A DNA stretch of 5,743 nucleotides, from assembly GCA_028697695.1 (NCBI GenBank), contig JAQVEI010000169.1, positions 1 through 5,743 of the forward strand, read 5' to 3'. This document shows, piece by piece, positions 1 through 5,743 of the stretch. Under the pieces are notes generated by a model. It was not told where the DNA came from. It was given only the letters and a program-made list of their open reading frames with translations, and did no database searches. The DNA is from Lentimicrobiaceae bacterium (lineage in GTDB: Bacteria > Bacteroidota > Bacteroidia > Bacteroidales > Lentimicrobiaceae). The position numbers and the translations under genes are program-made. Position 1 is the first letter of the stretch. Every line of letters starts with the position of its first letter.

Positions 1-45
1 CATCAATAACATCTTCTGGTAAAGGATCCAACTGAACGTGAAGGA

Positions 46-456
46 TCAGGGCGCAGGGAAAGGCAAATTACCCGGATTTGCAGGCCTTTCACGCATAGAA
101 ACAATCTCTGTTACAACATAGGTACTTTTCCCTCTCCAGGGTAGTGCATGCAGATATTCTTTGTACCTCAATTCAACAAACTTACCGCCTTGTAATTCAA
201 GTATCTTTGCAATGCTATCGTCAACCACACTAAACTCAAACTCATTGCTTTGCAGGGCTCCTGCTTTTTCGGTCTTGAATCCCTCCTGAATGAGCCTTCC
301 TTCCCAGGTTTTGAACACATAGCCCTTGTAAACAAAGAAATTCAGGGTGCCGGCTTTAACTCCTGCACCAAACACAAAATAATAGCGCCACCATATAAGT
401 AAACTTAAGAGGGCTGCAATAACAATCAGCGAGATGACCCATACTTTTCTTTTCAT
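46..456 (-). CDS. Small single-pass membrane protein of unknown function (Bacteroidota type)
   Basis: This encodes a 136-residue protein with no recognised enzymatic domain. A short basic N-terminus (MKRK) is followed by a hydrophobic segment at about residues 5-23 and then aromatic and basic residues (WWRYYF). This fits a signal anchor with the remaining ~110 residues outside the cytoplasm, although an uncleaved orientation is inferred. The region after the membrane segment (about residues 27-56) contains FVFG-x-GVKAG, KGYVFKTWEGRLIQ and, later, EFEFSV and LPWRGKSTYVV. I recall this pattern from small Bacteroidota proteins, some of which carry a misleading '6-phosphogluconate dehydrogenase' label. 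Nothing here resembles a Rossmann fold, so that name should not be transferred. The tail (PANPGNLPFPAP) is proline-rich. The ATG start places the charged N-terminus directly before the membrane segment. It lies 66 bp downstream of the stress-protein gene on the same strand, so co-transcription is possible. Its role is unknown. Confidence 0.8.
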   Translation of the reverse strand: MKRKVWVISLIVIAALLSLLIWWRYYFVFGAGVKAGTLNFFVYKGYVFKTWEGRLIQEGFKTEKAGALQSNEFEFSVVDDSIAKILELQGGKFVELRYKEYLHALPWRGKSTYVVTEIVSMRERPANPGNLPFPAP

Positions 457-522
457 GACAGCATTGAATTTATCCGATAAATTTAATGAAAATATGCAAT
501 CTGTTTGATGGTTTATAGTTAA

Positions 523-1377
523 TTATATTTCTTTATCCGGAACTATGGTCATAACCGGTATATTGGAGCGCCGGATAAACTCCTGAGCCTGAGAATCCAC
601 GAAAAAGTCAACGAAGGCCGGTCCGCGTTGGGTCATAATCACTATCAGGTCGATGTCGCCGGCCGAAGCTGCATACGTCAACAAATCATTCACCAAAGTT
701 TTATCACCTGTTACCGGCTCAATGTGTGTTTTAAAGTATGATATGCCGGCGGCTTTTATTGCTATTTCGGCTTTATCCATATGAGTCGTTGCTTCAGTTT
801 TTTCCTGTGGGGAAGCCAGTGCCGGCAGTGCAGAAACCAGGTGAATGCCGGCTCCATATATTTGGGCCATTTTTATTGCCCAATCCACTTTTTGGGTTGT
901 TTCAGGATGATGATCAAAAGGAAGCATAATCATGCGCAGCCCATCGTAATGCATTGTACCGCTAATGCTGATAACCGGGCAGGAAGCCAAACGGATCACC
1001 CGGGATGTATTGGCACCGATTTCCGGTATCTCGTCTTCTGCAAAATTGCTGCTCCGCGTCCCCATCACTATCATATCCACTGCCAGATCTTTTGCAACAG
1101 CAGCTATTTCATGGCCAATACGACCCTGTTCCAAACGGACATTAACATCAATGCCGGTTTTTAAAGAAAGGCTAACTGCCAGAGCTTCCAGCTTATCGGC
1201 CAGCATACCAAACATCTCTTTCTTGCGGTCGTTGCCAAATATGGCACTGATAATGCTTTGGCCTTCAAAAACATACAGCAGGGTAATACTGCCACTTGAG
1301 TGAGATGCAAGGTGTACTGCCTGCTGCAATGCTTTATCGGTTTGAGCATCAAAATCATATGGTACAAGAATGTGCAT
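523..1377 (-). CDS. Tandem-domain universal stress protein (UspA family)
   Basis: This is a 284-residue cytoplasmic protein with two UspA-like alpha/beta domains, at about residues 1-140 and 147-280. The first opens with MHILVPYDF, the usual first strand of the family (I-LVP-DF), followed by a helix (TDKALQQAVHLA) and strand 2 (ITLLYVFE). It continues to DMIVMGTR (101-108), IGANTSRVI (120-128) and CPVISI. The second opens with LRMIMLPFDHH and ends with LIVIMTQRG (about 244-252) and IPVMTIV. Family members bind ATP through G-2x-G-9x-G(S/T). Here both copies are degenerate: GTRS plus a longer loop in domain 1, and TQRG followed by VDSQ in domain 2. ATP binding is therefore uncertain. An upstream in-frame ATG at 1482 would add 35 residues that lack family character and overlap the divergent gene, so I chose the ATG at 1377. 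Such proteins are linked to stress tolerance, but the ligand and partners here are unknown. Confidence 0.9.
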   Translation of the reverse strand: MHILVPYDFDAQTDKALQQAVHLASHSSGSITLLYVFEGQSIISAIFGNDRKKEMFGMLADKLEALAVSLSLKTGIDVNVRLEQGRIGHEIAAVAKDLAVDMIVMGTRSSNFAEDEIPEIGANTSRVIRLASCPVISISGTMHYDGLRMIMLPFDHHPETTQKVDWAIKMAQIYGAGIHLVSALPALASPQEKTEATTHMDKAEIAIKAAGISYFKTHIEPVTGDKTLVNDLLTYAASAGDIDLIVIMTQRGPAFVDFFVDSQAQEFIRRSNIPVMTIVPDKEI

Positions 1378-1392
1378 AAAAAAGGATTTAAC

Positions 1393-1400
1393 TATCTTTG
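1393..1400 (+). promoter_or_regulatory. Bacteroidota-type -7 promoter element for the nucleoside phosphorylase gene
   Basis: TATCTTTG is an exact match to the Bacteroidota housekeeping -7 consensus TAnnTTTG, in the 76-bp space between divergent genes. A weak -33 candidate (TGTG, 1371-1374) lies 18 bp upstream, inside the first codons of the divergent stress-protein gene. Transcription would start near 1405, giving a leader of about 50 nt before the ATG at 1454. This also argues against the longer reading of the phosphorylase from the ATG at 1370. Confidence 0.55.
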
Positions 1401-1453
1401 CAACGTATGGCCGGAAAAATTCAGGCCTATTATATAACAAACGATTTCTTTTT

Positions 1454-2329
1454 ATGGTTAGTATAGGATCATCAGAACTCATATTAAATCCTGACGGGAG
1501 TATTTATCACCTGCACCTGAGTCCCGGAGAATTGGCCCGCGACATTATTGTTGTAGGCGATCCGGGAAGGGTGCCGGTAATATCGGCATATTTCGATAGC
1601 ATTGAGCTAAAACGTCAGAACCGTGAAATAGTTACTCATACCGGATCTATTGGCAACAAACGTATTTCGGTACTTTCAACAGGCATGGGTACCGACAATA
1701 TCGACATTGTGCTCAACGAAATTGATGCCATTTTCAATATTGATTTACAATCGCGAACGCCAAAACAGCAACACACCCCGCTGAATATTATCCGACTGGG
1801 CACTTCCGGCGCCTTGCAGGAAGATATTGAAGTAGATAGTATGGCGGCTTCAACCCATGGCATAGGCCTGGATGGCATGCTATACTATTACCGCGATGCT
1901 GGGACGGTAATTGACCCTCAACTCACCGATGCATTTATTGAGCAAACCTCATGGAACAACCAATTTCCGCGTCCGTATGTCGTGGCTGCTTCAGAAAGGC
2001 TCCTTGGCCTGATTGCCCATGACTTTAAACAGGGCCTTACCGCCACAGCACCCGGTTTTTACGGTCCGCAAGGACGCGTGCTTCGGCTGCCACCCCGCCA
2101 CAGCGACCTCAATCAGGCATTAACCAATTTCAATGCCGATGGTAAACGCATCATCAACTTCGAGATGGAAACTTCTGCGCTTTACGGACTTGGAAAATTA
2201 CTCGGGCATCAAACACTAACTGTTTGTGCCATTATTGCCAACCGCATTTCCCAGACCTACAGCAAAGATTATAAAAAAACAATCGTCAAATTGATTGAAA
2301 CCTTATTGCAAAGAATGGAATCTCTTTGA
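1454..2329 (+). CDS. Nucleoside phosphorylase, uridine phosphorylase-like
   Basis: This 291-residue cytoplasmic enzyme belongs to the PNP/UDP (NP-I) family. It would cleave a nucleoside with phosphate to a free base and ribose-1-phosphate for pyrimidine salvage. By motif comparison with E. coli uridine phosphorylase, the phosphate site is present as GDPGRV (35-40), an arginine in NREI (R57) that would reach into the neighbouring subunit, and RLGTSGA (114-120). The base-recognition loop FYGPQGR (202-208) keeps the Phe, Gln and Arg used for uracil. FEMET (236-240) keeps the Glu-Met-Glu that contacts ribose. VCAIIANR (257-264) matches the late core strand. It is longer than the usual ~250 residues, through an N-terminal extension (about 1-25) and a hydrophilic insert at about 98-109. 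The ATG at 1454 is preferred because the ATG at 1370 lies upstream of the likely promoter and overlaps the divergent gene. No Shine-Dalgarno is seen. Phosphorylase function is well supported; uridine specificity is an inference. Confidence 0.88.
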   Translation: MVSIGSSELILNPDGSIYHLHLSPGELARDIIVVGDPGRVPVISAYFDSIELKRQNREIVTHTGSIGNKRISVLSTGMGTDNIDIVLNEIDAIFNIDLQSRTPKQQHTPLNIIRLGTSGALQEDIEVDSMAASTHGIGLDGMLYYYRDAGTVIDPQLTDAFIEQTSWNNQFPRPYVVAASERLLGLIAHDFKQGLTATAPGFYGPQGRVLRLPPRHSDLNQALTNFNADGKRIINFEMETSALYGLGKLLGHQTLTVCAIIANRISQTYSKDYKKTIVKLIETLLQRMESL

Positions 2330-2377
2330 ACCGGCATTTAAATTTTTAGTGTTAGTCAAAAAACGAAAAATTCAGCA

Positions 2378-2390
2378 GGAGATTATCTCC
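2378..2390 (+). other. Small inverted repeat over a Shine-Dalgarno-like sequence
   Basis: GGAGA-TTA-TCTCC is a perfect 5-bp inverted repeat with a 3-base loop. Its left arm, with the preceding A, forms AGGAG (2377-2381), 11 nt before an ATG at 2393. If folded in mRNA it would hide that AGGAG. The stem is short, so the structure is suggestive only. Confidence 0.3.
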
Positions 2391-2421
2391 AAATGCGGAA
2401 TCCTACATCAATAATTACGGC

Positions 2422-3297
2422 ATGATTCAATCATCAGACACAAACAATGAGCTCCAGGCACTTATCAGCCTGCTGGACGAACCCGACCAGCAAACTTATG
2501 ATAAAGTGCGTGAGCATATATTTGTATTTGGCAGTCAGGCTGTACCCATGCTGGAAAAAGCATGGGAAAACTCCTTTAACGAGCTGATACAGCAGCGTAT
2601 AGAGAATATTATCCATGAAATTCAGCTTGAAAAAACCTACCACGAGCTTCACACCTGGGCATCTTTAAGCAATACCGATCCTCTGGAAGGCTTTCTTGTC
2701 TTCAGCCGTTACCAATACCCACATCTGGACGCAGATGACATAAAAAATCAGGTAAACCGCATTAAACGTGACGCCTGGCTGGAATTAAACAATAATCTTA
2801 CCCCTTTGGAGAAGATTAAGGTGCTCAACCACATCATTTTTGACATTCACCAGTTTAAATGCATCCCGGAAGAAAGAATAGCGCTTCGTCCACTGTTTAT
2901 CAACAACTTGTTGGAGACAAGATCGGGAAATGCACATTCACTGGGTATGCTTTACAGTATCATTGCACGACAGCTTGACCTGCCCGTATATGGTTTGGTA
3001 TTGCCCGCTGAAAAATTTATACTGGTCTGGGTAAACCGCGGAATACTTCAACTGGAAAACGAAAATTACATCTCATTTTACATAAATCCGGAAAACAATG
3101 GATCGGTTTTTACCAGGAACGAAATCGTTTCTGCATTTAAACGGATAAAACTGAATATTGCGGAATCAGCCATGCAGCCCATGGATGATGTAACTCTGAT
3201 TAATCGCTTTCTGGACGTTATAAAAATGGTTGCCGTCAGGGAAGGAGATCAAAAGAAAATTGATGAAATCGACTACCTTAAGTCTGCACTGGAGTAA
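2422..3297 (+). CDS. SirB1/transglutaminase-like protein lacking a recognisable catalytic triad
   Basis: This is a 291-residue soluble protein with no signal peptide. Residues about 10-75 are helical and resemble a HEAT-like or SirB1 N-terminal segment (LLDEPDQQTYDKVREHI, then QAVPMLEKAW). Residues about 105-205 match the transglutaminase-like fold of the SirB1 family: LNHIIFD (135-141), FINNLLETRSGNAHSLGMLYSIIARQLDLPVYGLVLP (159-195) and KFILVWV (198-204). Classical transglutaminase-fold enzymes have Cys-His-Asp. Here the Cys position within SGNAHSLG is not Cys, the usual PGHF histidine is replaced in PAEKF, and the protein has a single cysteine (C147) outside the motif. Catalysis by that mechanism is therefore unlikely, and a binding or scaffold role is inferred. 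The start follows a 92-bp gap after the phosphorylase gene on the same strand. No convincing separate promoter is visible, so read-through is possible. A 10-codon reading frame ends in an ATGA overlap with this start. The biological function is unknown. Confidence 0.82.
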   Translation: MIQSSDTNNELQALISLLDEPDQQTYDKVREHIFVFGSQAVPMLEKAWENSFNELIQQRIENIIHEIQLEKTYHELHTWASLSNTDPLEGFLVFSRYQYPHLDADDIKNQVNRIKRDAWLELNNNLTPLEKIKVLNHIIFDIHQFKCIPEERIALRPLFINNLLETRSGNAHSLGMLYSIIARQLDLPVYGLVLPAEKFILVWVNRGILQLENENYISFYINPENNGSVFTRNEIVSAFKRIKLNIAESAMQPMDDVTLINRFLDVIKMVAVREGDQKKIDEIDYLKSALE

Positions 3298-3329
3298 AGT
3301 CTTCTAAAAAGCCCAAGCATACTTTCACC

Positions 3330-4427
3330 TCAGTTTCTGTTTTTCAGACGCTCTATCAATTCAGGGATATGCATCTCCCCCGCCTCCTCCTTTTCAAATT
3401 GGGGTGGAAGCTGATGTTTCAAGATTGAATAAGCAGCGGAAAGAGAAATTTTATTTTGGGGCTGATAAATAAATCCCGGATAGGCACTTAACCTTTGAGC
3501 CAGATACTGTTGTTCGGTTTGACCGGGAGTTGGTATGAGCAATGCAGGATTACCGGTAACTTCAATATCCATGAGGGTAGAATATCCTGCGCGGCATATA
3601 ACCACAGGTTTTGAGGCAAGAATATTAAAAAGCGTTTCAGCGTCCAGATGGCCTGCTTCATACAGGCCATCTTCCCGAATGGCTATTTGAGTGTTTCCGG
3701 GGATACCGCTTATCACCAAAGAGCGCACTCCAGGGATGGGCAACTGTTCAAGTAACCTGTTTTTAAATATTGTCCTTTGAGGCTCAGGACCGGAAACTAT
3801 GGCTACGAGGTCAAAACTGAGTACCTTGCTTTCAGATTTATTCTGTAGCCTGAAGCGGCTCAATGGCCCGATAAAGCGTGCGTTTACCGGAATAGGTCTG
3901 CCGTGAGAAAGCTTTCCGGAAATATTGACTTTGCCCTGATAATCGGGGATCCAGCATTCATCAAATTTTTTGACAAAATACCTGACCAAAGCAGCCAATG
4001 CGGGATTTATCAACCGGGGTAAAAATGGAGAAATAATATTGAGCTGATGGGTAATAAACACACAGTAAACCTTTGAATACCACAAACCATAACGATTGTC
4101 GGAGATGATGGCATCGACCTTATGCTGCTGAACTATATTTTTTATCTGACGGTGTTCCCTGGCAATGGCCATTAGTATGCGCCATGCGCTGAACATCAGC
4201 TTTATGCCTGCAGGGAGTGTGGCGTGGTAACGCACATTGTAGCCTTTAAATGGGACAATGGTAATATCGGGGAAAGCCTCTTTAAGCAGAGTAGCCGTGT
4301 CGCCGTGGGCAGCCACCATCACCGTGGCGCCATATCCAATAAGCCGGTTAATGAGGGGAATACATCGGGTGGCATGCCCTAAACCCCAATCAAGAGGACT
4401 AACCAGAATAACCGGAGCAGGTTTCAC
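3330..4427 (-). CDS. GT-B glycosyltransferase, MurG-like (GLGHATR type)
   Basis: This is a probable cytoplasmic, membrane-associated glycosyltransferase that would move a sugar from a nucleotide sugar to a lipid or surface-polymer acceptor. From the GTG at 4427 it has 365 residues. The N-terminal domain opens with VILVSPLDWGLGHATRC, a glycine-rich loop followed by HATR, as in MurG-like and MJ1255-like transferases. The C-terminal domain has CRAGYSTLMD (about 278-287) and PTPGQTEQQYLA (about 299-310). These correspond to the nucleotide-sugar site of MurG (RxGxxT...E, then P-x-P and Q). Asp stands where MurG has its ribose-binding Glu. No signal peptide or clear membrane span is seen. The reading frame extends to a TTG at 4445, but that codon lies inside a strong -7 promoter element. 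Starting at GTG 4427 also puts VKPAPVILVSPLDWG at the N-terminus, which fits the family better. No in-frame ATG occurs upstream. Donor and acceptor cannot be told from the sequence. The gene is divergent from dprA and convergent with the transglutaminase-like gene. Confidence 0.83.
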   Translation of the reverse strand: MKPAPVILVSPLDWGLGHATRCIPLINRLIGYGATVMVAAHGDTATLLKEAFPDITIVPFKGYNVRYHATLPAGIKLMFSAWRILMAIAREHRQIKNIVQQHKVDAIISDNRYGLWYSKVYCVFITHQLNIISPFLPRLINPALAALVRYFVKKFDECWIPDYQGKVNISGKLSHGRPIPVNARFIGPLSRFRLQNKSESKVLSFDLVAIVSGPEPQRTIFKNRLLEQLPIPGVRSLVISGIPGNTQIAIREDGLYEAGHLDAETLFNILASKPVVICRAGYSTLMDIEVTGNPALLIPTPGQTEQQYLAQRLSAYPGFIYQPQNKISLSAAYSILKHQLPPQFEKEEAGEMHIPELIERLKNRN

Positions 4428-4442
4428 AATATTATTTTTTTG

Positions 4443-4450
4443 CAAATATA
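4443..4450 (-). promoter_or_regulatory. Bacteroidota-type -7 promoter element for the glycosyltransferase gene
   Basis: On the minus strand this reads TATATTTG, an exact match to TAnnTTTG. A TTTG that could serve as -33 lies at 4475-4478, 24 bp upstream, slightly longer than the usual spacing. The predicted transcript would begin around 4436-4440, leaving a leader of only about 10 nt before the GTG at 4427. Confidence 0.55.
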
Positions 4451-4498
4451 GAACTATACCCTGGCAGTAAATAACAAAAATATGTAATTTAGCCAGGC

Positions 4499-5608
4499 AT
4501 GAATATACCCAATGAAAATAGCTTGCGTTACCAGATAGCCCTTACGTTGATACCGGGCATAGGTGATATCAATGCCCGAAAACTCCTGTCTTTGTCGGGC
4601 TCTGCAGAAGCAATTTTCAAAGAGACACGTAAGGCCTTGTCAAGCGTTTCGGGCATGTCACGACAGGTTATTGAACCGCTTTTGCATCCACAATCCTACC
4701 TGGAGCGTGCACAGGCTGAAATAGAATTTATACATAAGCATCAGATAAAAACGAGTTTTATTACTGATGATGAATACCCTAACCGGTTGAAGCAATGCAC
4801 TGACAGCCCGGTTATGATATATTGGCTTGGCAATGGGGATTTGAACGCGAAAAAAATTATCAGTATAGTGGGTACCCGCAAAGCAACCGATTATGGCAAG
4901 ACCTTTTGCCAGAATTTAATTGCCGATTTAAAGGAGCCCGGGCTGGTAATAGTGAGTGGGCTTGCATACGGTATAGATACTTATGCACATAAAGCAGCAC
5001 TGGATAATGAATTGAGCACCTTTGGCATACTGGCTCATGGGCTTGATCGCATATACCCGCCCTTGAATCAGATGCTTGCCGATAAAATGCTTGCACAAGG
5101 CGGACTGGTAACTGAGTTTCTGAATGGCTCAAAACCCGATCGGGAGAACTTTCCCCGGCGCAATCGTATTATAGCCGGGCTGGCAGATGCAACCGTAGTG
5201 ATAGAGGCCGGGAAAAAAGGCGGTGCACTGATAACAGCAGATATTGCTAATTCGTATAACCGCGATGTATTTGCAGTGCCGGGCCGCATAGGCGACCCAT
5301 TGTCCGAAGGCTGTAATCAGCTTATAAAAACCAACCGCGCTGCACTAATACAATCGGCTGCCGACATACGCTACATCATGAACTGGGACAACGCCAAACC
5401 AAAAACCATTCAACGTAAGCTTTTTGTTCAGCTTAAACCCGAAGAGGAGGCCCTGATAAATCTTTTACAAAAACACGGTGATTGCAACATGGATAAATTA
5501 TGTAATGATACTTCTTTACAGGCCGGCAAAGTTGCCGAAGCATTGCTTAATCTTGAATTTGATGGATTGGTGCGCTGTTTGCCGGGAAAGATATACCGCT
5601 TGCTTTGA
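4499..5608 (+). CDS. dprA: DNA-processing protein DprA
   Basis: DprA binds incoming single-stranded DNA in the cytoplasm and loads RecA during transformation. It is also widespread in bacteria not known to be competent. The 369-residue length is normal for the family. Residues about 8-62 form a helix-hairpin-helix-type N-terminal region (LIPGIGDINARKLL, then LSSVSGMS). Residues about 80-295 are the Rossmann-like core, with YPNRLKQCTDSP (93-104), SIVGTRKATDYG (122-133), VSGLAYGIDTYAHKAAL (152-168), LAHGLDRIYPP (178-188), FPRRNRIIAGLA (218-229), KKGGALITADIA (239-250) and FAVPGRIGDP. Residues 312-369 form the C-terminal winged-helix domain (LKPEEEALINLL ... LEFDGLVRCLPGKIYRLL). The ATG at 4499 is the first usable start, since an upstream ATG at 4482 is followed at once by TAA. 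A TAATTTAG at 4485-4492 resembles the -7 element with one mismatch but is almost adjacent to the start and has no -33 partner. All expected motifs are intact. Confidence 0.96.
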   Translation: MNIPNENSLRYQIALTLIPGIGDINARKLLSLSGSAEAIFKETRKALSSVSGMSRQVIEPLLHPQSYLERAQAEIEFIHKHQIKTSFITDDEYPNRLKQCTDSPVMIYWLGNGDLNAKKIISIVGTRKATDYGKTFCQNLIADLKEPGLVIVSGLAYGIDTYAHKAALDNELSTFGILAHGLDRIYPPLNQMLADKMLAQGGLVTEFLNGSKPDRENFPRRNRIIAGLADATVVIEAGKKGGALITADIANSYNRDVFAVPGRIGDPLSEGCNQLIKTNRAALIQSAADIRYIMNWDNAKPKTIQRKLFVQLKPEEEALINLLQKHGDCNMDKLCNDTSLQAGKVAEALLNLEFDGLVRCLPGKIYRLL

Positions 5609-5668
5609 ATCCACAATATTATATGAGCCTGTACGAAAAAGAAGTAAGACGCCGGTTATCAGTACCTT

Positions 5669-5690
5669 CTGGGGGTTTTCACCCACCCAG
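5669..5690 (+). other. Imperfect hairpin downstream of dprA
   Basis: CTGGG (5669-5673) pairs with CCCAG (5686-5690). Inside that, GGT can pair with ACC across a TTTC loop, leaving a two-base bulge. The hairpin lies about 60 bases after the dprA stop codon but is not followed by a T-run on either strand. It is therefore not a standard intrinsic terminator. It may be a transcript-end structure or chance. Confidence 0.3.
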
Positions 5691-5693
5691 TGA

Positions 5694-5743
5694 ATGAAAA
5701 TTAATGACGATACAGGTAAAACCTCAAAATATTATTCTATGAA
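5694..5743 (+). CDS. Possible start of an unidentified gene, cut by the window edge
   Basis: An ATG at 5694 opens a frame (MKINDDTGKTSKYYSM) that stays open to the last base, with a second in-frame ATG at 5739. Either could be the true start. The first ATG overlaps the stop of a 24-codon ORF (5623-5697) by ATGA. Only 16 full codons are visible, no Shine-Dalgarno is seen, and no family can be recognised, so this may not be a gene. Confidence 0.25.
   Translation, partial: MKINDDTGKTSKYYSM

Noticed and set aside
478..485. TAAATTTA as a minus-strand promoter for the small membrane protein
   Set aside because: The final G of the -7 consensus is missing, and the nearest TTG is only 11 bp upstream, too close for a -33 element.
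781..1303. Plus-strand ORFs antisense to the stress-protein gene
   Set aside because: They are Cys-, His- and Arg-rich translations with no domain character and are fully covered by a well-supported gene on the other strand.
1370..1453. Longer phosphorylase reading from an ATG at 1370
   Set aside because: It would place the start upstream of the TATCTTTG promoter element and overlap the stress-protein start. The added residues are unlike the family.
1378..1482. N-terminal extension of the universal stress protein from an ATG at 1482
   Set aside because: The 35 extra residues lack family character and overlap the start and promoter of the divergent gene. The family N-terminus begins exactly at MHILVPYDF (ATG at 1377).
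2339..2346. TAAATTTT as a promoter for the transglutaminase-like gene
   Set aside because: It has one mismatch to TAnnTTTG in an AT-rich stretch and no TTTG or TTG at suitable upstream spacing.
3298..3329. Bidirectional terminator between the convergent genes
   Set aside because: The 32-bp gap has a short A-run (TCTAAAAAGCC) but no inverted repeat that could form a stem.
4860..5289. Minus-strand ORFs antisense to dprA
   Set aside because: They overlap intact DprA motifs and show low-complexity shadow-frame composition.
5478..5693. Plus-strand 71-codon ORF overlapping the end of dprA
   Set aside because: Most of it lies inside the winged-helix coding region of dprA in another frame. The part past the dprA stop shows no recognisable domain.

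Overview
The window reads as an ordinary chromosomal stretch from a member of the Bacteroidota, probably Bacteroidales-like. Three things suggest this. Two good matches to the Bacteroidota -7 promoter element TAnnTTTG lie just upstream of genes. Shine-Dalgarno sequences are mostly absent. The proteins, such as the small FVFG-x-GVKAG membrane protein and the GLGHATR glycosyltransferase, are of types I associate with that phylum. No rRNA, tRNA, CRISPR array, transposase, phage gene or obvious horizontally acquired block is visible. No gene-free stretch exceeds about 140 bases.

Layout from left to right: (1) a minus-strand pair, made of a small single-pass membrane protein of unknown function (46-456) lying 66 bp downstream of a tandem-domain universal stress protein (523-1377); (2) a short divergent intergenic region (1378-1453) holding a promoter for the next gene; (3) a plus-strand pair, made of a uridine-phosphorylase-like nucleoside phosphorylase (1454-2329) and, after 92 bp, a SirB1/transglutaminase-like protein without recognisable catalytic residues (2422-3297); (4) a convergent junction of only 32 bp; (5) a minus-strand GT-B glycosyltransferase of the MurG-like GLGHATR type (3330-4427, GTG start preferred); (6) a second short divergent region with a strong -7 element for the glycosyltransferase; (7) plus-strand dprA, encoding the DNA-processing protein that loads RecA on incoming single strands (4499-5608); (8) a 135-base right edge with a small hairpin, a 24-codon ORF and the possible start of another gene that runs out of the window.

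The genes do not form one pathway. They look like a housekeeping neighbourhood covering stress response, nucleoside salvage, surface or lipid glycosylation, and DNA uptake and processing. I found no convincing new multi-gene system. The points most worth a second look are the start codon of the glycosyltransferase relative to its promoter, the loss of catalytic residues in the transglutaminase-like protein, the degenerate nucleotide-binding motifs in the stress protein, and the mini-cistron with an ATGA overlap before the transglutaminase-like gene.
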